Counted from the first letter of the stretch, positions 17,235 to 25,949 are shown. The stretch is DNA of 64,000 bases from Novosphingobium sp. AAP83 (GCF_001295795.1 NZ_LJHY01000019.1:16805-80804), one strand, 5' to 3'. Made by a program: numbers and translations. Notes: generated by a model from the letters alone, not told the origin.

Positions 17235-18262
17235 TTGACCTTGCCCGTGATCATTCGCTCAAAGCGCATGTCCGGCCGATTGCGCTTGGCGCTCCGGCCA
17301 GCGGGCTCGTGTGGATCGGCGATGCCGCCTGCTTTGCCTTGGGCGACGGGCGCGTTCTTGCTGTCGAAAGCAACGGTGCGGTGCATGGCAACGGTGTTGT
17401 CCATAAAGGCGCGATCCTTTGTGCAGCGCGCAGCCCCTGTGGCCGGGCGATGATTTGCGGTGATGACGTGGGTGACGTCCGCCGTACGGAACCGTCGGGG
17501 CAATCGGTGCTCCTCGGCCGCTTTCCCGGCCGTTGGATTGAGCACATTGTTACAAGCGCCGAATCCGGGATTATTGCCGCTTCGGTGGGCAAGGAGGTGG
17601 CGGTCTGGAACCGGCAGAGCGATGCACAAGCCCACGGATTTTCGCTGGCCAGCACCGTGACCGGCCTTGCTCTAGACGCGAAAGGACGGCGTTTGGCCGC
17701 TGCCCGTTACGGGGGTGTCTCGCTGTTCTATGCCCTGTCACCGCAAAGCCAGCCGTTGCCGCTTGAATGGAAAGGCTCGCATATCGCGGTAACGCTGTCT
17801 CCCAAGGCTGATTATGCCGTTTCCGGCACGCAGGAAACCGGCCTGCATGGCTGGCGATTGCCGGGCCGGGAAGACATGGCCATGTCGGGCTATGAAGCAA
17901 AGACCCGCTCATTCTCATGGAACCGTAAAGGCACATGGCTTGCCACCAGCGGTGACACCAACGCTATTATCTGGCCATTCGAGGGGCGCAACGGTCCGAT
18001 GGGCAAACGTCCACAATTGCTGGCACCTTCGACATATCTGGTAACGCGCGTTGCTTTCCACCCGTCACAAGATGTCTTGGCCGTGGGCTATGCCGATGGT
18101 GCCGTCGTGCTGGCGCGATTGCATGAGGACATGTTCCTGCCCGTGGCTGCGGCTGACCAGTCGGCGATCACCGCGCTGGAATGGGACCGAGCCGGCCAAT
18201 GCCTCGCATGGGGCAGCGAAGACGGACATGGCGGCATCCTCGATTTGCGCAAGGCTGCATAA
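17231..18262 (+). CDS. WD40-repeat-like beta-propeller protein
   Basis: This 343-residue protein has no signal peptide or membrane segment. It has repeated propeller blades, e.g. AICAARSPCGRAMICGDDVG, VTGLALDAKGRRLAAARYGG, KTRSFSWNRKGTWLATSGD, VTRVAFHPSQDVLAVGYADG and ITALEWDRAGQCLAWGSEDG. The 4-base overlap with the COG0523 gene implies that the two proteins are made together and may interact. Beta-propellers act as docking platforms, so a role in bringing client proteins to the GTPase is possible but unproven. Confidence 0.85.
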   Translation: MIDLARDHSLKAHVRPIALGAPASGLVWIGDAACFALGDGRVLAVESNGAVHGNGVVHKGAILCAARSPCGRAMICGDDVGDVRRTEPSGQSVLLGRFPGRWIEHIVTSAESGIIAASVGKEVAVWNRQSDAQAHGFSLASTVTGLALDAKGRRLAAARYGGVSLFYALSPQSQPLPLEWKGSHIAVTLSPKADYAVSGTQETGLHGWRLPGREDMAMSGYEAKTRSFSWNRKGTWLATSGDTNAIIWPFEGRNGPMGKRPQLLAPSTYLVTRVAFHPSQDVLAVGYADGAVVLARLHEDMFLPVAAADQSAITALEWDRAGQCLAWGSEDGHGGILDLRKAA

Positions 18263-18465
18263 TGTCCGCAGGCACGCTACCCAGCCCATGCATAGACGTT
18301 TGCATCTTCGAGCGCGCCAATGGCTGGTGCACCGGATGCGGGCGGACAAAGCCCGAATGCAGCAAGTGGCGCACCATGCCGCGCCGCGAGCAGCAGGCCC
18401 TCCTTGCCACGCTGCGCAAACGACTGCGCGCGCTTTCTGATCAAACAAGTCGCTCCGTTTCGTGA
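18262..18465 (+). CDS. DUF1289 small Cys-rich protein
   Basis: A 67-residue cytoplasmic protein with the DUF1289 pattern: PCIDVCIFERANGWCTGCGR followed by KPECSKW. Four to five Cys could hold a zinc or iron-sulfur centre. The ATG shares one base with the stop of the WD40 gene (TAATG), so it is translationally coupled. The family's function is unknown. Placement inside a metal-uptake operon suggests a small metal-binding or sensing role. Confidence 0.82.
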   Translation: MSAGTLPSPCIDVCIFERANGWCTGCGRTKPECSKWRTMPRREQQALLATLRKRLRALSDQTSRSVS

Positions 18466-19265
18466 TGCTGCCCGATCCCAATACCGTTGGCGCGCTCGGG
18501 CTCATTTTCGTACTGGGCCTGCGCCATGGCCTTGATCCCGATCATATCGCCGTGATCGACAACATGACGTTCCTTGCCGCCGAAGAACGTCCGCAACTGG
18601 CACCATGGATCGGAACGCTGTTTGCGCTTGGGCACTCTATGTCGGTTGGTGGCGTGGCATTGGGCGTATCCTGGATGGCAGGATGGTTTACCTTCCCCGC
18701 CTGGCTTGGGGTTGCCGTGGATGTCGCCATAGTCGCTATGTTGTTGGCTGTCGGCACGCTCAATCTGAAGGCCCTTATCGGTACAGACCATTATGTTCCT
18801 GCGGGGTGGCGGCAAGCGCTTTTGCCATCGTGCTTGCGTTCCACTTCGCATCCGATGGCAGTCGTCGCGGTTGGCGCACTGTTCGGACTTGTCTTTGATA
18901 CAACAACGCAGGCTGCTGCCTGGGGCAGCATTGCTGCAACCGGTGGCGGTCTGTCTGCCACCTTTGCCATCATCGCAAGCTTCGCAACCGGAATGCTCCT
19001 GATCGACACGCTCGACAGCCAAATCGTCGCGCAGCTTCTGCGCACAGAACAAGATCCCAAACAGGTCCGGCGCTATCGGCGCGGCGTGGGCTGGCTCATT
19101 GTAGCTCTATCCTATGCCATGGCGATCTATTGCGCGATCGGGCTCTTCACCGAAGAACTCAGCTTCGGCGATGCTGCCTACACCGCGCTAGGCATTGGCG
19201 CAGCCCTTGCTGTGGCATTTTCAGCCATGTCAGGCTGGCGACGCAGAATTCTGGCAAAGGAATAG
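18465..19265 (+). CDS. NiCoT-like transition-metal permease
   Basis: This 266-residue inner-membrane protein has about seven helices. The NiCoT signature is in helix I/II: RHGLDPDHIAVID gives the H-X4-D-H metal-binding motif. Further conserved parts are LFALGHSMSVGG and GLVFDTTTQ. Classical members import nickel or cobalt. Inside a Zur-type operon, zinc or cobalt is plausible. The ATG overlaps the DUF1289 stop (TGATG); a GTG three bases earlier is an alternative. It closes the seven-gene polycistron. Confidence 0.85.
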   Translation: MLPDPNTVGALGLIFVLGLRHGLDPDHIAVIDNMTFLAAEERPQLAPWIGTLFALGHSMSVGGVALGVSWMAGWFTFPAWLGVAVDVAIVAMLLAVGTLNLKALIGTDHYVPAGWRQALLPSCLRSTSHPMAVVAVGALFGLVFDTTTQAAAWGSIAATGGGLSATFAIIASFATGMLLIDTLDSQIVAQLLRTEQDPKQVRRYRRGVGWLIVALSYAMAIYCAIGLFTEELSFGDAAYTALGIGAALAVAFSAMSGWRRRILAKE

Positions 19266-19626
19266 TCCCATCCGCTTTGGGTGCTTCAATACAAACCGCT
19301 ATTCGTCGCCAATGACTGAAAAAAGACCGATTGTAAAAAAACGCCATTTTCAGCGATTGGCGGGTTCTGGTGCAAGCTGTCGTTTACGCCGATGTCGCTG
19401 AAACCAGTTATTCAAGCAGCGACGAAAACGACTGCTGCGAACCTCAGCTTGGCAGTGACTCCCGTCTAAAACTCGCTTACCTTATTGTTTGAACGCCCTG
19501 ATGGTAGTTGCCTTTCTCTATTGGAAGCTCGGATCGGTTATGATCCTCTGACATGAGGGTTCCCTTTCCACACGTAAAGTCTTTTGGGAACGCCTCTGCC
19601 GGGGTAGAGTTTCCGAGCCACAAGAA
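19266..19626. other. Intergenic region between metal island and TetR operon
   Basis: I see no gene in these 360 bases. The stretch is AT-richer than its neighbours and has two A runs around 19319-19345. The tetR promoter should lie in its right half. No clear hairpin with a T run follows the NiCoT gene. Confidence 0.4.
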
Positions 19627-20223
19627 ATGGAATTAGCTGTGACGGAGCGGCGCAAAGGCGGTCGTCCTCGTAAAGGGGAGCCAGTGATTGACCGGAAAAA
19701 GATCGTTCAAACAGCCTGGGCCATTGTCGACGAACACGGCCTTGCAGGATTGTCGACCCGCACCCTTGCGGCCGCCTTGGAGGTGAAAAGCCCGGCGATT
19801 TATTGGCACATCGGCAGCAAGGAAGAGTTGTTCAGCTTGATGATCGAGGACTTGCTGCAAGATAGCATTTCCGATTGTGACGGGCCGGACTGGCAAGAGT
19901 GGTTCATCAAAGTCGGGCAGCGCCAACGTCAACTGCTGCTGTCGCATCGTGATGCCAGCATCATTGCCAGCATCGCGCCGCCGACCGAACGCATTCGAAA
20001 TGAGCTGTTTCCCCGGCTGTTCAAGCCACTTGTCGACGGCGGGATGGATTTGGCTGAGGCGTCTGCGGCGGCGGGCGGTTTGGCCAGCCTTGTGCTGGGC
20101 TGGGTAATCTATGAGCAGCGCCCCGCGACACACGCGATGATGGAAGCGTATCACGATCCGGATTCCGCATTCGATAGCGCTCTGACGGCGTTCGTTTCCG
20201 GTCTCGCGCAGCGCCTCGAATAA
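19627..20223 (+). CDS. TetR-family transcriptional regulator
   Basis: This repressor of 198 residues has an N-terminal basic arm (RRKGGRPRKGEPVI) and a helix-turn-helix (GLAGLSTRTLAAALEVKSPAIYWHIGSKEEL). Its all-helical ligand domain resembles the TetR C-terminal family. Such proteins usually repress the adjacent operon until a substrate binds; here the targets would be the lactonase, exporter and flavocytochrome genes starting 84 bases downstream. The start may be ATG 19627 or GTG 19639; GGA lies 8 bases before the latter. Confidence 0.88.
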   Translation: MELAVTERRKGGRPRKGEPVIDRKKIVQTAWAIVDEHGLAGLSTRTLAAALEVKSPAIYWHIGSKEELFSLMIEDLLQDSISDCDGPDWQEWFIKVGQRQRQLLLSHRDASIIASIAPPTERIRNELFPRLFKPLVDGGMDLAEASAAAGGLASLVLGWVIYEQRPATHAMMEAYHDPDSAFDSALTAFVSGLAQRLE

Positions 20224-20307
20224 ATGTCTAGGCCGCTTGCGCCTTAAATTTATCACCGATATATAAATCCTCGAACTCGCAAAGAGTCGTTTGAGAGGAT
20301 TTTGCCA

Positions 20308-21177
20308 ATGAAAATCACCCGCCTTGAAGTGCCCCGATGCTCTGTGGGTGAAGGGCCGGTGTGGGATGTTGCAGAACAAGCGCTTTACTGGATCGATATC
20401 CTTGGGCGCAGAGTGTTCCGCGCTGACGGCGATCTGGCATCGGCACGGCATTGGGACGTGCCGGCAACGATCGGGTCTATGGCATTGTGCAAAAGCGGCG
20501 GGGCGATCACCGCGCTGGCCGACGGCGTTTACACACTCGATTTTGCGAGCGGGGAAACCCGCTTGCTGGCCAGCAGTCTCGATCTTGATGCCGAGGTTCA
20601 ACTGGCTGACGGCAAAGTAGACCGGCGCGGCCGCTTCATTGTCGGGTCGAGCGACCGAGGCATGAAAGAGGCGCGGGGCAAATTGTATGTGCTGGATCCG
20701 GGTGCAAGCGCGCTTCGGATTATCGACGAGGATATTTTCCTGTCGAACGGCCCATGCTGGTCGCCCGATGACCGGACGTTTTATCACGCCGACAGTATCC
20801 GCAAACTGATCTATGCTTATGACTATGACATTGAAGCGGGCACCGTTTCCAACCGACGCGCGTTTGCCAGCACCGAAGATCTCGGAGGCATTCCCGATGG
20901 CGCAACGGTTGATGCCGAAGGGTTTTTGTGGAGCGCCATTTGCGAAGGCGGCAAGCTGGTCCGGTTCAGGCCGGACGGGAGCATCGACAGGATCGTTGAG
21001 TTTCCGGCAAAACTGCCCGGCAGCGTCATGTTTGGAGGCCCGCAGCTTGACCGACTTTTCGTCCCCACGCTGAACCCGTCCTTCCTTGGCCGGGTGGCCG
21101 ATCCTTTGGATGGCTCGACTTTTGTCGTTGACGGGCTTGGCGTGAAGGGTCTTCCCGAACCAAGGTTCGCATTTTGA
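20308..21177 (+). CDS. SMP-30/gluconolactonase family lactonase
   Basis: This 289-residue six-bladed propeller hydrolase has the family's metal-binding residues: Glu in CSVGEGPVWD, Asn in LSNGPCWSPDD and Asp in GIPDGATVDAEGFLW. It would open a lactone (sugar or aromatic-derived) in the cytoplasm. The ATG at 20308 follows GAGAGG by 9 bases. Its stop overlaps the TTG start of the transporter, so it is part of the operon. The link between a lactonase and a phenol-oxidising flavocytochrome is unusual, and the substrate is not evident. Confidence 0.88.
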   Translation: MKITRLEVPRCSVGEGPVWDVAEQALYWIDILGRRVFRADGDLASARHWDVPATIGSMALCKSGGAITALADGVYTLDFASGETRLLASSLDLDAEVQLADGKVDRRGRFIVGSSDRGMKEARGKLYVLDPGASALRIIDEDIFLSNGPCWSPDDRTFYHADSIRKLIYAYDYDIEAGTVSNRRAFASTEDLGGIPDGATVDAEGFLWSAICEGGKLVRFRPDGSIDRIVEFPAKLPGSVMFGGPQLDRLFVPTLNPSFLGRVADPLDGSTFVVDGLGVKGLPEPRFAF

Positions 21178-22355
21178 AGGGGCCGCTACCGCTTCTGCTG
21201 GTGCTGGTGTTTCTGAACATCGCGGGCTTCAGTCTGATCTTGCCGCTCTTGCCGTTTTACGGTCATGCCTTTGCGGCATCACCCTTTGCGGTCGCTTGCC
21301 TGTTTGCCGCCTATTCGTTTGGCAATGTGCTTGGCGAAATCTTCTGGGGCCGGCGCTCTGATGCCTTGGGCCGCAAGCCTATTCTCGTGATGACAACGGC
21401 GGGCGCGGCATTGTCTTACGTTGCCTTTGCTTTTGCGCCGACTTTGCTGGTGGCGATTGTCATCCGTGTGATCACCGGCTTCTTCAGTGGCACGCTCGGC
21501 GTGGTACAAGGTATGCTGGCCGACCTTACGCCGCCTTCGGAACGTGCGCGGTTCATGGGCTATTTCGGGGCATCGTTTAACCTCGGCTTTGCCATTGGCC
21601 CTGCAATAGGCGGCGTCCTCGCCAGCCCTGAACTGGGCTTGCAAGGGTTTTACACGCCGATTTTGGCCGCCGCAGCCTTTGCCGGGGCAGCGTCAACATG
21701 GGCCATGCTGGCCTTGCCACATCGCCTCCCGCAAACAGGTGCGCAACGTGCCATGCCCAGTTACACCGAAGGGCTTGAGATCGTTGCCAGCAATCCCATA
21801 CTGGTCCGCTTGTTTGTGATCGCGTTCATCGGAATTGCCGCATTTTCTTCTGTTGAAGCGGTGTTCGGTTTGTGGACAGGAGGGGAATATGCGTGGACGT
21901 CCCGCCAAGTCGGACTGACCTTCCTCGCGGTTGGCGGCACAGGCTTGCTGGTGCAAGCACTGCTGATCGGTCCATTGGTCAAACGCTTCGGCGAATCCTG
22001 CGTGATTGCAGGCGGGATTGTCGTGCTGTTTACGGCAATCGCGCTGCTGCCGGTGTTGCGCTATCCGGCCATCACCGTCGCACTCATGGCTTTGCTGATG
22101 GCCGGGCATAGTCTGGCCTTCCCCAATGCGGGCGCGCTGGTGTCGCGCAATGCTCCGGTTGATCGACAAGGAAGTGTGATGGGCCTTAACATGGCGTCCA
22201 ATGCCCTATCGCGGATTGTCGCGCCGCCGTTGTTCGGCTGGGTGTTCAGCCTTTCTAACGATGCGCCGTTCTATCTGTGCGCGCTGCTGATGACTGTCGC
22301 ATTTGGCATTTCGCTATCGATCATTGCACTTCAGAAGAAGGCGCTTAGCCAATGA
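21174..22355 (+). CDS. MFS transporter, TetA/DHA1-like
   Basis: This 393-residue protein has 12 predicted helices. The loop 2-3 motif is GRRSDALGRKP and motif C-like GFFSGTLGVVQGMLADLTP is in helix 5, as in DHA1 drug:H+ antiporters. The start is a TTG overlapping the lactonase stop (TTGA), and the end overlaps the next start (ATGA). With TetR and catabolic genes around it, it may export a toxic phenolic or bring the substrate in. Confidence 0.87.
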   Translation: MKGPLPLLLVLVFLNIAGFSLILPLLPFYGHAFAASPFAVACLFAAYSFGNVLGEIFWGRRSDALGRKPILVMTTAGAALSYVAFAFAPTLLVAIVIRVITGFFSGTLGVVQGMLADLTPPSERARFMGYFGASFNLGFAIGPAIGGVLASPELGLQGFYTPILAAAAFAGAASTWAMLALPHRLPQTGAQRAMPSYTEGLEIVASNPILVRLFVIAFIGIAAFSSVEAVFGLWTGGEYAWTSRQVGLTFLAVGGTGLLVQALLIGPLVKRFGESCVIAGGIVVLFTAIALLPVLRYPAITVALMALLMAGHSLAFPNAGALVSRNAPVDRQGSVMGLNMASNALSRIVAPPLFGWVFSLSNDAPFYLCALLMTVAFGISLSIIALQKKALSQ

Positions 22356-23866
22356 CACTTGCCGCAGCTTTGCAGGACTTCGCGGCCATCGTGGGCACGG
22401 AAAACGTGTTCAATTCCGATCAGGATCGCAACGCATACGCCGATCATTTCGCACAGGATCCCGAAACGCATTTGCCCATCGCGGCAGTTGCTCCGACAAG
22501 CCGCGATCAGGTGCGTGATATCGTGCGGGTGGCAAACCGGCACAAAGTTGCGCTGTGGCCGATCAGCCGAGGCAAGAACTTCGGCTACGGCGGCGCAGCA
22601 CCAGTCATGAAGGGTTCGGTCGTCCTTGATCTTTCGCGGTTGAAGGCCATTGATTTCGATGAAGCCAACGGCGTGGTTCTGGTGGAACCAGGCGTCAGCT
22701 TTTTTGATCTGCATGATTTTCTGCAAGCCCGCAAAGCGCCCTATTGGCTTTCGGTTCCGGGCAATAGCTGGGGGTCGGTTGCCGGTAATGCACTGGATCG
22801 CGGGGTCGGATATACGCCCTATGGCGATCATGCGTCGCGCATTTGCGGGCTGGAAGTCGTGTTGCCCGATGGCGATCTGATCCGCACCGGAATGGGGGCG
22901 ATGGACGGATCGCCCACCTGGAACCTTTACCGCAACGGCTTTGGCCCCGGCTGGGACACGATGTTCTGCCAGTCCAACTTTGGCGTGGTGACCCGGCTCG
23001 GCCTGTGGCTGATGCCCGAACCCGAAGCGCTCGCCGGTTATGATCTGGAATTTGACAAGCCCGAAGACCTTGGCTGGGCCATCGATACGATCATGCCGCT
23101 GCGGCGCAGTGGCCTGATCCAGCAGAGCCCCTCGATCGGCAACTGGCTCCGCTCTGCCGCCGTGATGACCCGGCGCGAGGAATGGACGAGCGACAAGGGG
23201 CCGCTGAGCGAAACCGTGGTGAGTGCCATCCGCAAACGGTTCAACATCGGCTGGTGGAGTGTGCAGATCCGCTTTTATGGCCCGCAAGAAGTCGTCGATG
23301 CCTCGCTTCGCGCGCTGGACCGGGCCTTTGACGGCAAGCCCTTGCTTTCCAAGAAGCTGGCACGGTGGAAGCAGGGTGATGGTCCGGAAGGCTCGCCCAT
23401 GTCGGGCGTGCCCGTCAGCTTTCCGTTGGCCAATGCAAACTGGCATGGCGGGCGCGGCGGGCATATCGGGTATTCACCGGTCCTGCCGCCCAGTGGTGAT
23501 CTTGCGCTCAAGCAATTCCAGCGGACTTACGCGCTCTATCAGAAGTACGAGATGGACTATCACGCCAGCTTCGCCATGGGCGAACGCAGCCTGACCAACG
23601 TGAACCAGATCCTTTACAACAAGGATGATGCGCCGATGATGGCGCGGGTCGACGGCATGTTTCGCGATCTTGTCGCCGATGCCAGCGCGCAGCGTTATGG
23701 CGAATATCGCACGCACATCGATTATATGGAGCTCGTTGCCTCGACTTATGATTTCAATGATCGCGCTCTGCTGCGCCTGAACGAACGGGTGAAGCAAGCG
23801 CTTGATCCCAATGGCATCATAGCGCCGGGCAAAAGCGGTATCTGGACGAAGGGAGCGCGGTCATGA
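22352..23866 (+). CDS. FAD-dependent 4-cresol/vanillyl-alcohol-type oxidoreductase (PchF/VAO family)
   Basis: This 504-residue flavoprotein has an N-terminal PCMH-type FAD domain (VAPTSRDQVRDIVRVANRH, ISRGKNFGYGGAAP, VVLVEPGVSFFDLHDFL) and a VAO/PCMH cap domain with GGHIGYSP. The C-terminal EYRTH is the Tyr-Arg pair that binds the phenolate in vanillyl-alcohol oxidase. Such enzymes oxidise the benzylic carbon of 4-alkylphenols. The cytochrome gene that follows suggests electrons go to cytochrome c, as in p-cresol methylhydroxylase, rather than to oxygen. The overlap is ATGA on both sides. The exact phenol is unknown. Confidence 0.92.
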   Translation: MTLAAALQDFAAIVGTENVFNSDQDRNAYADHFAQDPETHLPIAAVAPTSRDQVRDIVRVANRHKVALWPISRGKNFGYGGAAPVMKGSVVLDLSRLKAIDFDEANGVVLVEPGVSFFDLHDFLQARKAPYWLSVPGNSWGSVAGNALDRGVGYTPYGDHASRICGLEVVLPDGDLIRTGMGAMDGSPTWNLYRNGFGPGWDTMFCQSNFGVVTRLGLWLMPEPEALAGYDLEFDKPEDLGWAIDTIMPLRRSGLIQQSPSIGNWLRSAAVMTRREEWTSDKGPLSETVVSAIRKRFNIGWWSVQIRFYGPQEVVDASLRALDRAFDGKPLLSKKLARWKQGDGPEGSPMSGVPVSFPLANANWHGGRGGHIGYSPVLPPSGDLALKQFQRTYALYQKYEMDYHASFAMGERSLTNVNQILYNKDDAPMMARVDGMFRDLVADASAQRYGEYRTHIDYMELVASTYDFNDRALLRLNERVKQALDPNGIIAPGKSGIWTKGARS

Positions 23867-24267
23867 CCGGTACTGCACACCTCCTACGCGGCGCGCTTCT
23901 CGTATTCGCTTGCGGCACAGCACTTGCGGCATCTGCACAACCGTCTGAACCGGCGAACAACAGCGCGACGAAAATAGAAAACGCATTTCGCGGAGCCATG
24001 CAGAACCGCGCTTCGGCCTCGCCCGACGAGGCTCTATTTGTCGAGAAATGCAGCATGTGTCACCGCCAGATGGGTATGGGCACAGTCATTCTGGCGCGGC
24101 GCATGGAACCGGCCGTCGCTATGCTTGAAACACGGCATCTGCCGGTAGACTTTACCACCGCCGTCGTGCGCAACGGGCTGGGCAATATGCCGGCCATTTC
24201 ACGTGGCGAGGTTTCCGATGCCCAACTGGCGCGCATTGCCAAATACTTGAGCAAAAAGGGCCGGTGA
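23863..24267 (+). CDS. Periplasmic c-type cytochrome, partner of the flavoprotein
   Basis: This 134-residue secreted protein has a signal peptide (LLRGALLVFACGTALAASA), one haem motif CSMCH and the likely axial Met in GNMPAISR. It resembles the cytochrome subunit of flavocytochrome p-cresol methylhydroxylase, accepting electrons from the flavoprotein. Its start overlaps the flavoprotein stop (ATGA). The flavoprotein has no signal peptide, so how the two meet is as unclear as in other PchF/PchC pairs. Confidence 0.88.
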   Translation: MTGTAHLLRGALLVFACGTALAASAQPSEPANNSATKIENAFRGAMQNRASASPDEALFVEKCSMCHRQMGMGTVILARRMEPAVAMLETRHLPVDFTTAVVRNGLGNMPAISRGEVSDAQLARIAKYLSKKGR

Positions 24268-24632
24268 TGGACCGCTGGGCATTCATGGATCGCCGCCATA
24301 TGCTAAAGGCCTGCGGCATCGCGCCCATAGCTTTGGCATCGACCGCAAAGAGCATAGCGGCCGCAGAACTTTCGGCCGTGGTCGTCTTTGACGGGCGGGA
24401 GGATATAAGCCGCCAATTCGCGGCGGCGCAATCCTGCGCAAGGATCGATCTCGTGGTGGAACAGACCAATGGCTGGCAGGCCATTCGCGCGATGCATTCC
24501 GTTGCCCAAGTCCAAGGGCTTACGCGCTGGGGTGAGTTCCTGCTGGCGCGTAGCTTCTTCGAAGAACACGGCCTTCGCGTCACCTCAAACACCATTCGCA
24601 CCAATGGATTCACCCTGTGGCACATGGCATAG
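24267..24632 (+). CDS. Small secreted protein of unknown function, flavocytochrome operon
   Basis: This 121-residue protein overlaps the cytochrome stop (TGATG). Its N-terminus (MDRRHMLKACGIAPIALAST) looks like a Tat signal with an RR pair followed by a hydrophobic stretch, perhaps with a lipobox-like Cys. The rest is a small mixed domain (VVVFDGREDISRQFAAA ... FTLWHMA). I do not recognise it. A comparable small unknown gene (pchX) lies in Pseudomonas p-cresol operons, so an assembly or flavinylation role is conceivable. Confidence 0.7.
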   Translation: MDRWAFMDRRHMLKACGIAPIALASTAKSIAAAELSAVVVFDGREDISRQFAAAQSCARIDLVVEQTNGWQAIRAMHSVAQVQGLTRWGEFLLARSFFEEHGLRVTSNTIRTNGFTLWHMA

Positions 24633-25031
24633 CATTTTGGGCATCAATTGATGGAATATCTGGCGTCTTGCTGAATTTGGTATCGCGGGAGCCATCCACA
24701 AAGGCCTCTGCGGAGATTGGATTTAGCCCATTTGGCGAATCCAGAATACGCAGGCACTCACGACCGATGAGACTGCGGGTACACCGCTCACCACAATGTT
24801 CGAACGGTTCGGAGTCTCGGCATCGGCCTGATTGGGCCGATCGGCCACAGTAGCCTGACCCTGCGCAGTGGCTCGTGCAACCCGTTTTCGAACCGAAGCG
24901 GTGACCAGCCGCATCGCCCAACCAAGCGTAAGTGACTCGCTGATCGCAGCCTTGGCATTGGCTGACCATGAACGCTCAACCGAGATCTACAAACAAACTT
25001 TCGACGTTCTTTCGATCAAGCGTTTTGAAAT
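24633..25031. other. Intergenic region with possible gene remnant
   Basis: About 400 bases with no intact gene. From 24859 to the TAG at 25035 one rightward frame of 58 codons reads like protein, with no start codon in a sensible place (ARATRFRTEAVTSRIAQPS, then LIAALALADHERSTEIYKQ, then SIKRFEI). It may be the tail of a decayed gene. The earlier part shows nothing I can assign. Confidence 0.3.
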
Positions 25032-25949
25032 CTAGAGCGTGGCTAGGGCGTTACGGACGAGGTTGGCAGAATTTCCGTCATGCGCCAAACCGGCGCGCTC
25101 GGCAGCAGGGGTTGCCAGCAACGGCTGCCGCGCGAATGCGGTTTCAAGCGGCACGTCCGGGTTGTATGAAACAAGGCCGGGGGAAACGCCGCATTGCAAG
25201 GCAATCTCTGCCGTCAGTTCTGCCAGCGAAAGGCGCAGGGCAGGAAGCGTCACCGCGCGTGTTGAAGGAAGTAATGCGCTGTCCAGATGCACCGCGCTGA
25301 TCAGATTTTCGGCACATTTCATCACAGATTGCGCCCAGATCGTGCCATCAGGCGATACCGGACACTCAAACGGCTCCCCCGCCTTCAGGGCATGAAACAG
25401 GTCTGACATAAAGGCCGATTTCATCCCCGAAGGGCCTTTGGGCCGTGCCAGAATTCCGGGCAAACGCACCGTCACGCCATCGATCATCGCGCGATTGGAG
25501 AACATGGCGACGGCATGTTCCATCATCGCCTTGTGCCCCCCATAGATCATCCTAGGTGCCAAGGGCGTCTGATCGTCGACCGTCGCTGGCAAGGCATCTC
25601 CCAGAACCGCGATCGAACTGGCATAGACGACGCGCACACCGGCCCGTATTGCGGCGGCTTCAAGCAGCATGTCGTACATGGCATCCACGTTCACCCGCCG
25701 CGATGCGACGGGGTCCATTTCCGCAGCGCCCCCCGGCACCGTGGCAAGGTGGATCAAGGCATCGAACCCGGCGGACAGCAGATCGCGCCGGACAGCAGGT
25801 TCGGAAAACTCGCCGATCACCTGCCGAATGCCGCTGCACAGGCCATAGCCGCTAATGTCCAGGCCGACCACTTCATCGCCACGCAGCAGCAATTGCCGGC
25901 AAAGCTCCCGCCCGACAAAACCACCCGCACCCGTAATAACAATGCGCAT
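25032..25949 (-). CDS. NAD-dependent epimerase/dehydrogenase, DenD (D-erythronate dehydrogenase)-like
   Basis: This extended short-chain dehydrogenase has 305 residues. The Rossmann motif is MRIVITGAGGFVGRELC; active-site Ser is in VYASSIAVLG and Tyr/Lys in YGGHKAMMEH. The PGILARPKGPSGMKSAF segment is typical of the DenD group, which oxidises C4 sugar acids. The start at 25949 has GGGGAG 5 bases before it; an in-frame ATG 12 bases upstream overlaps that ribosome site. It is divergent from the cupin/SDR pair. The true substrate could be another sugar acid. Confidence 0.82.
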   Translation of the reverse strand: MRIVITGAGGFVGRELCRQLLLRGDEVVGLDISGYGLCSGIRQVIGEFSEPAVRRDLLSAGFDALIHLATVPGGAAEMDPVASRRVNVDAMYDMLLEAAAIRAGVRVVYASSIAVLGDALPATVDDQTPLAPRMIYGGHKAMMEHAVAMFSNRAMIDGVTVRLPGILARPKGPSGMKSAFMSDLFHALKAGEPFECPVSPDGTIWAQSVMKCAENLISAVHLDSALLPSTRAVTLPALRLSLAELTAEIALQCGVSPGLVSYNPDVPLETAFARQPLLATPAAERAGLAHDGNSANLVRNALATL

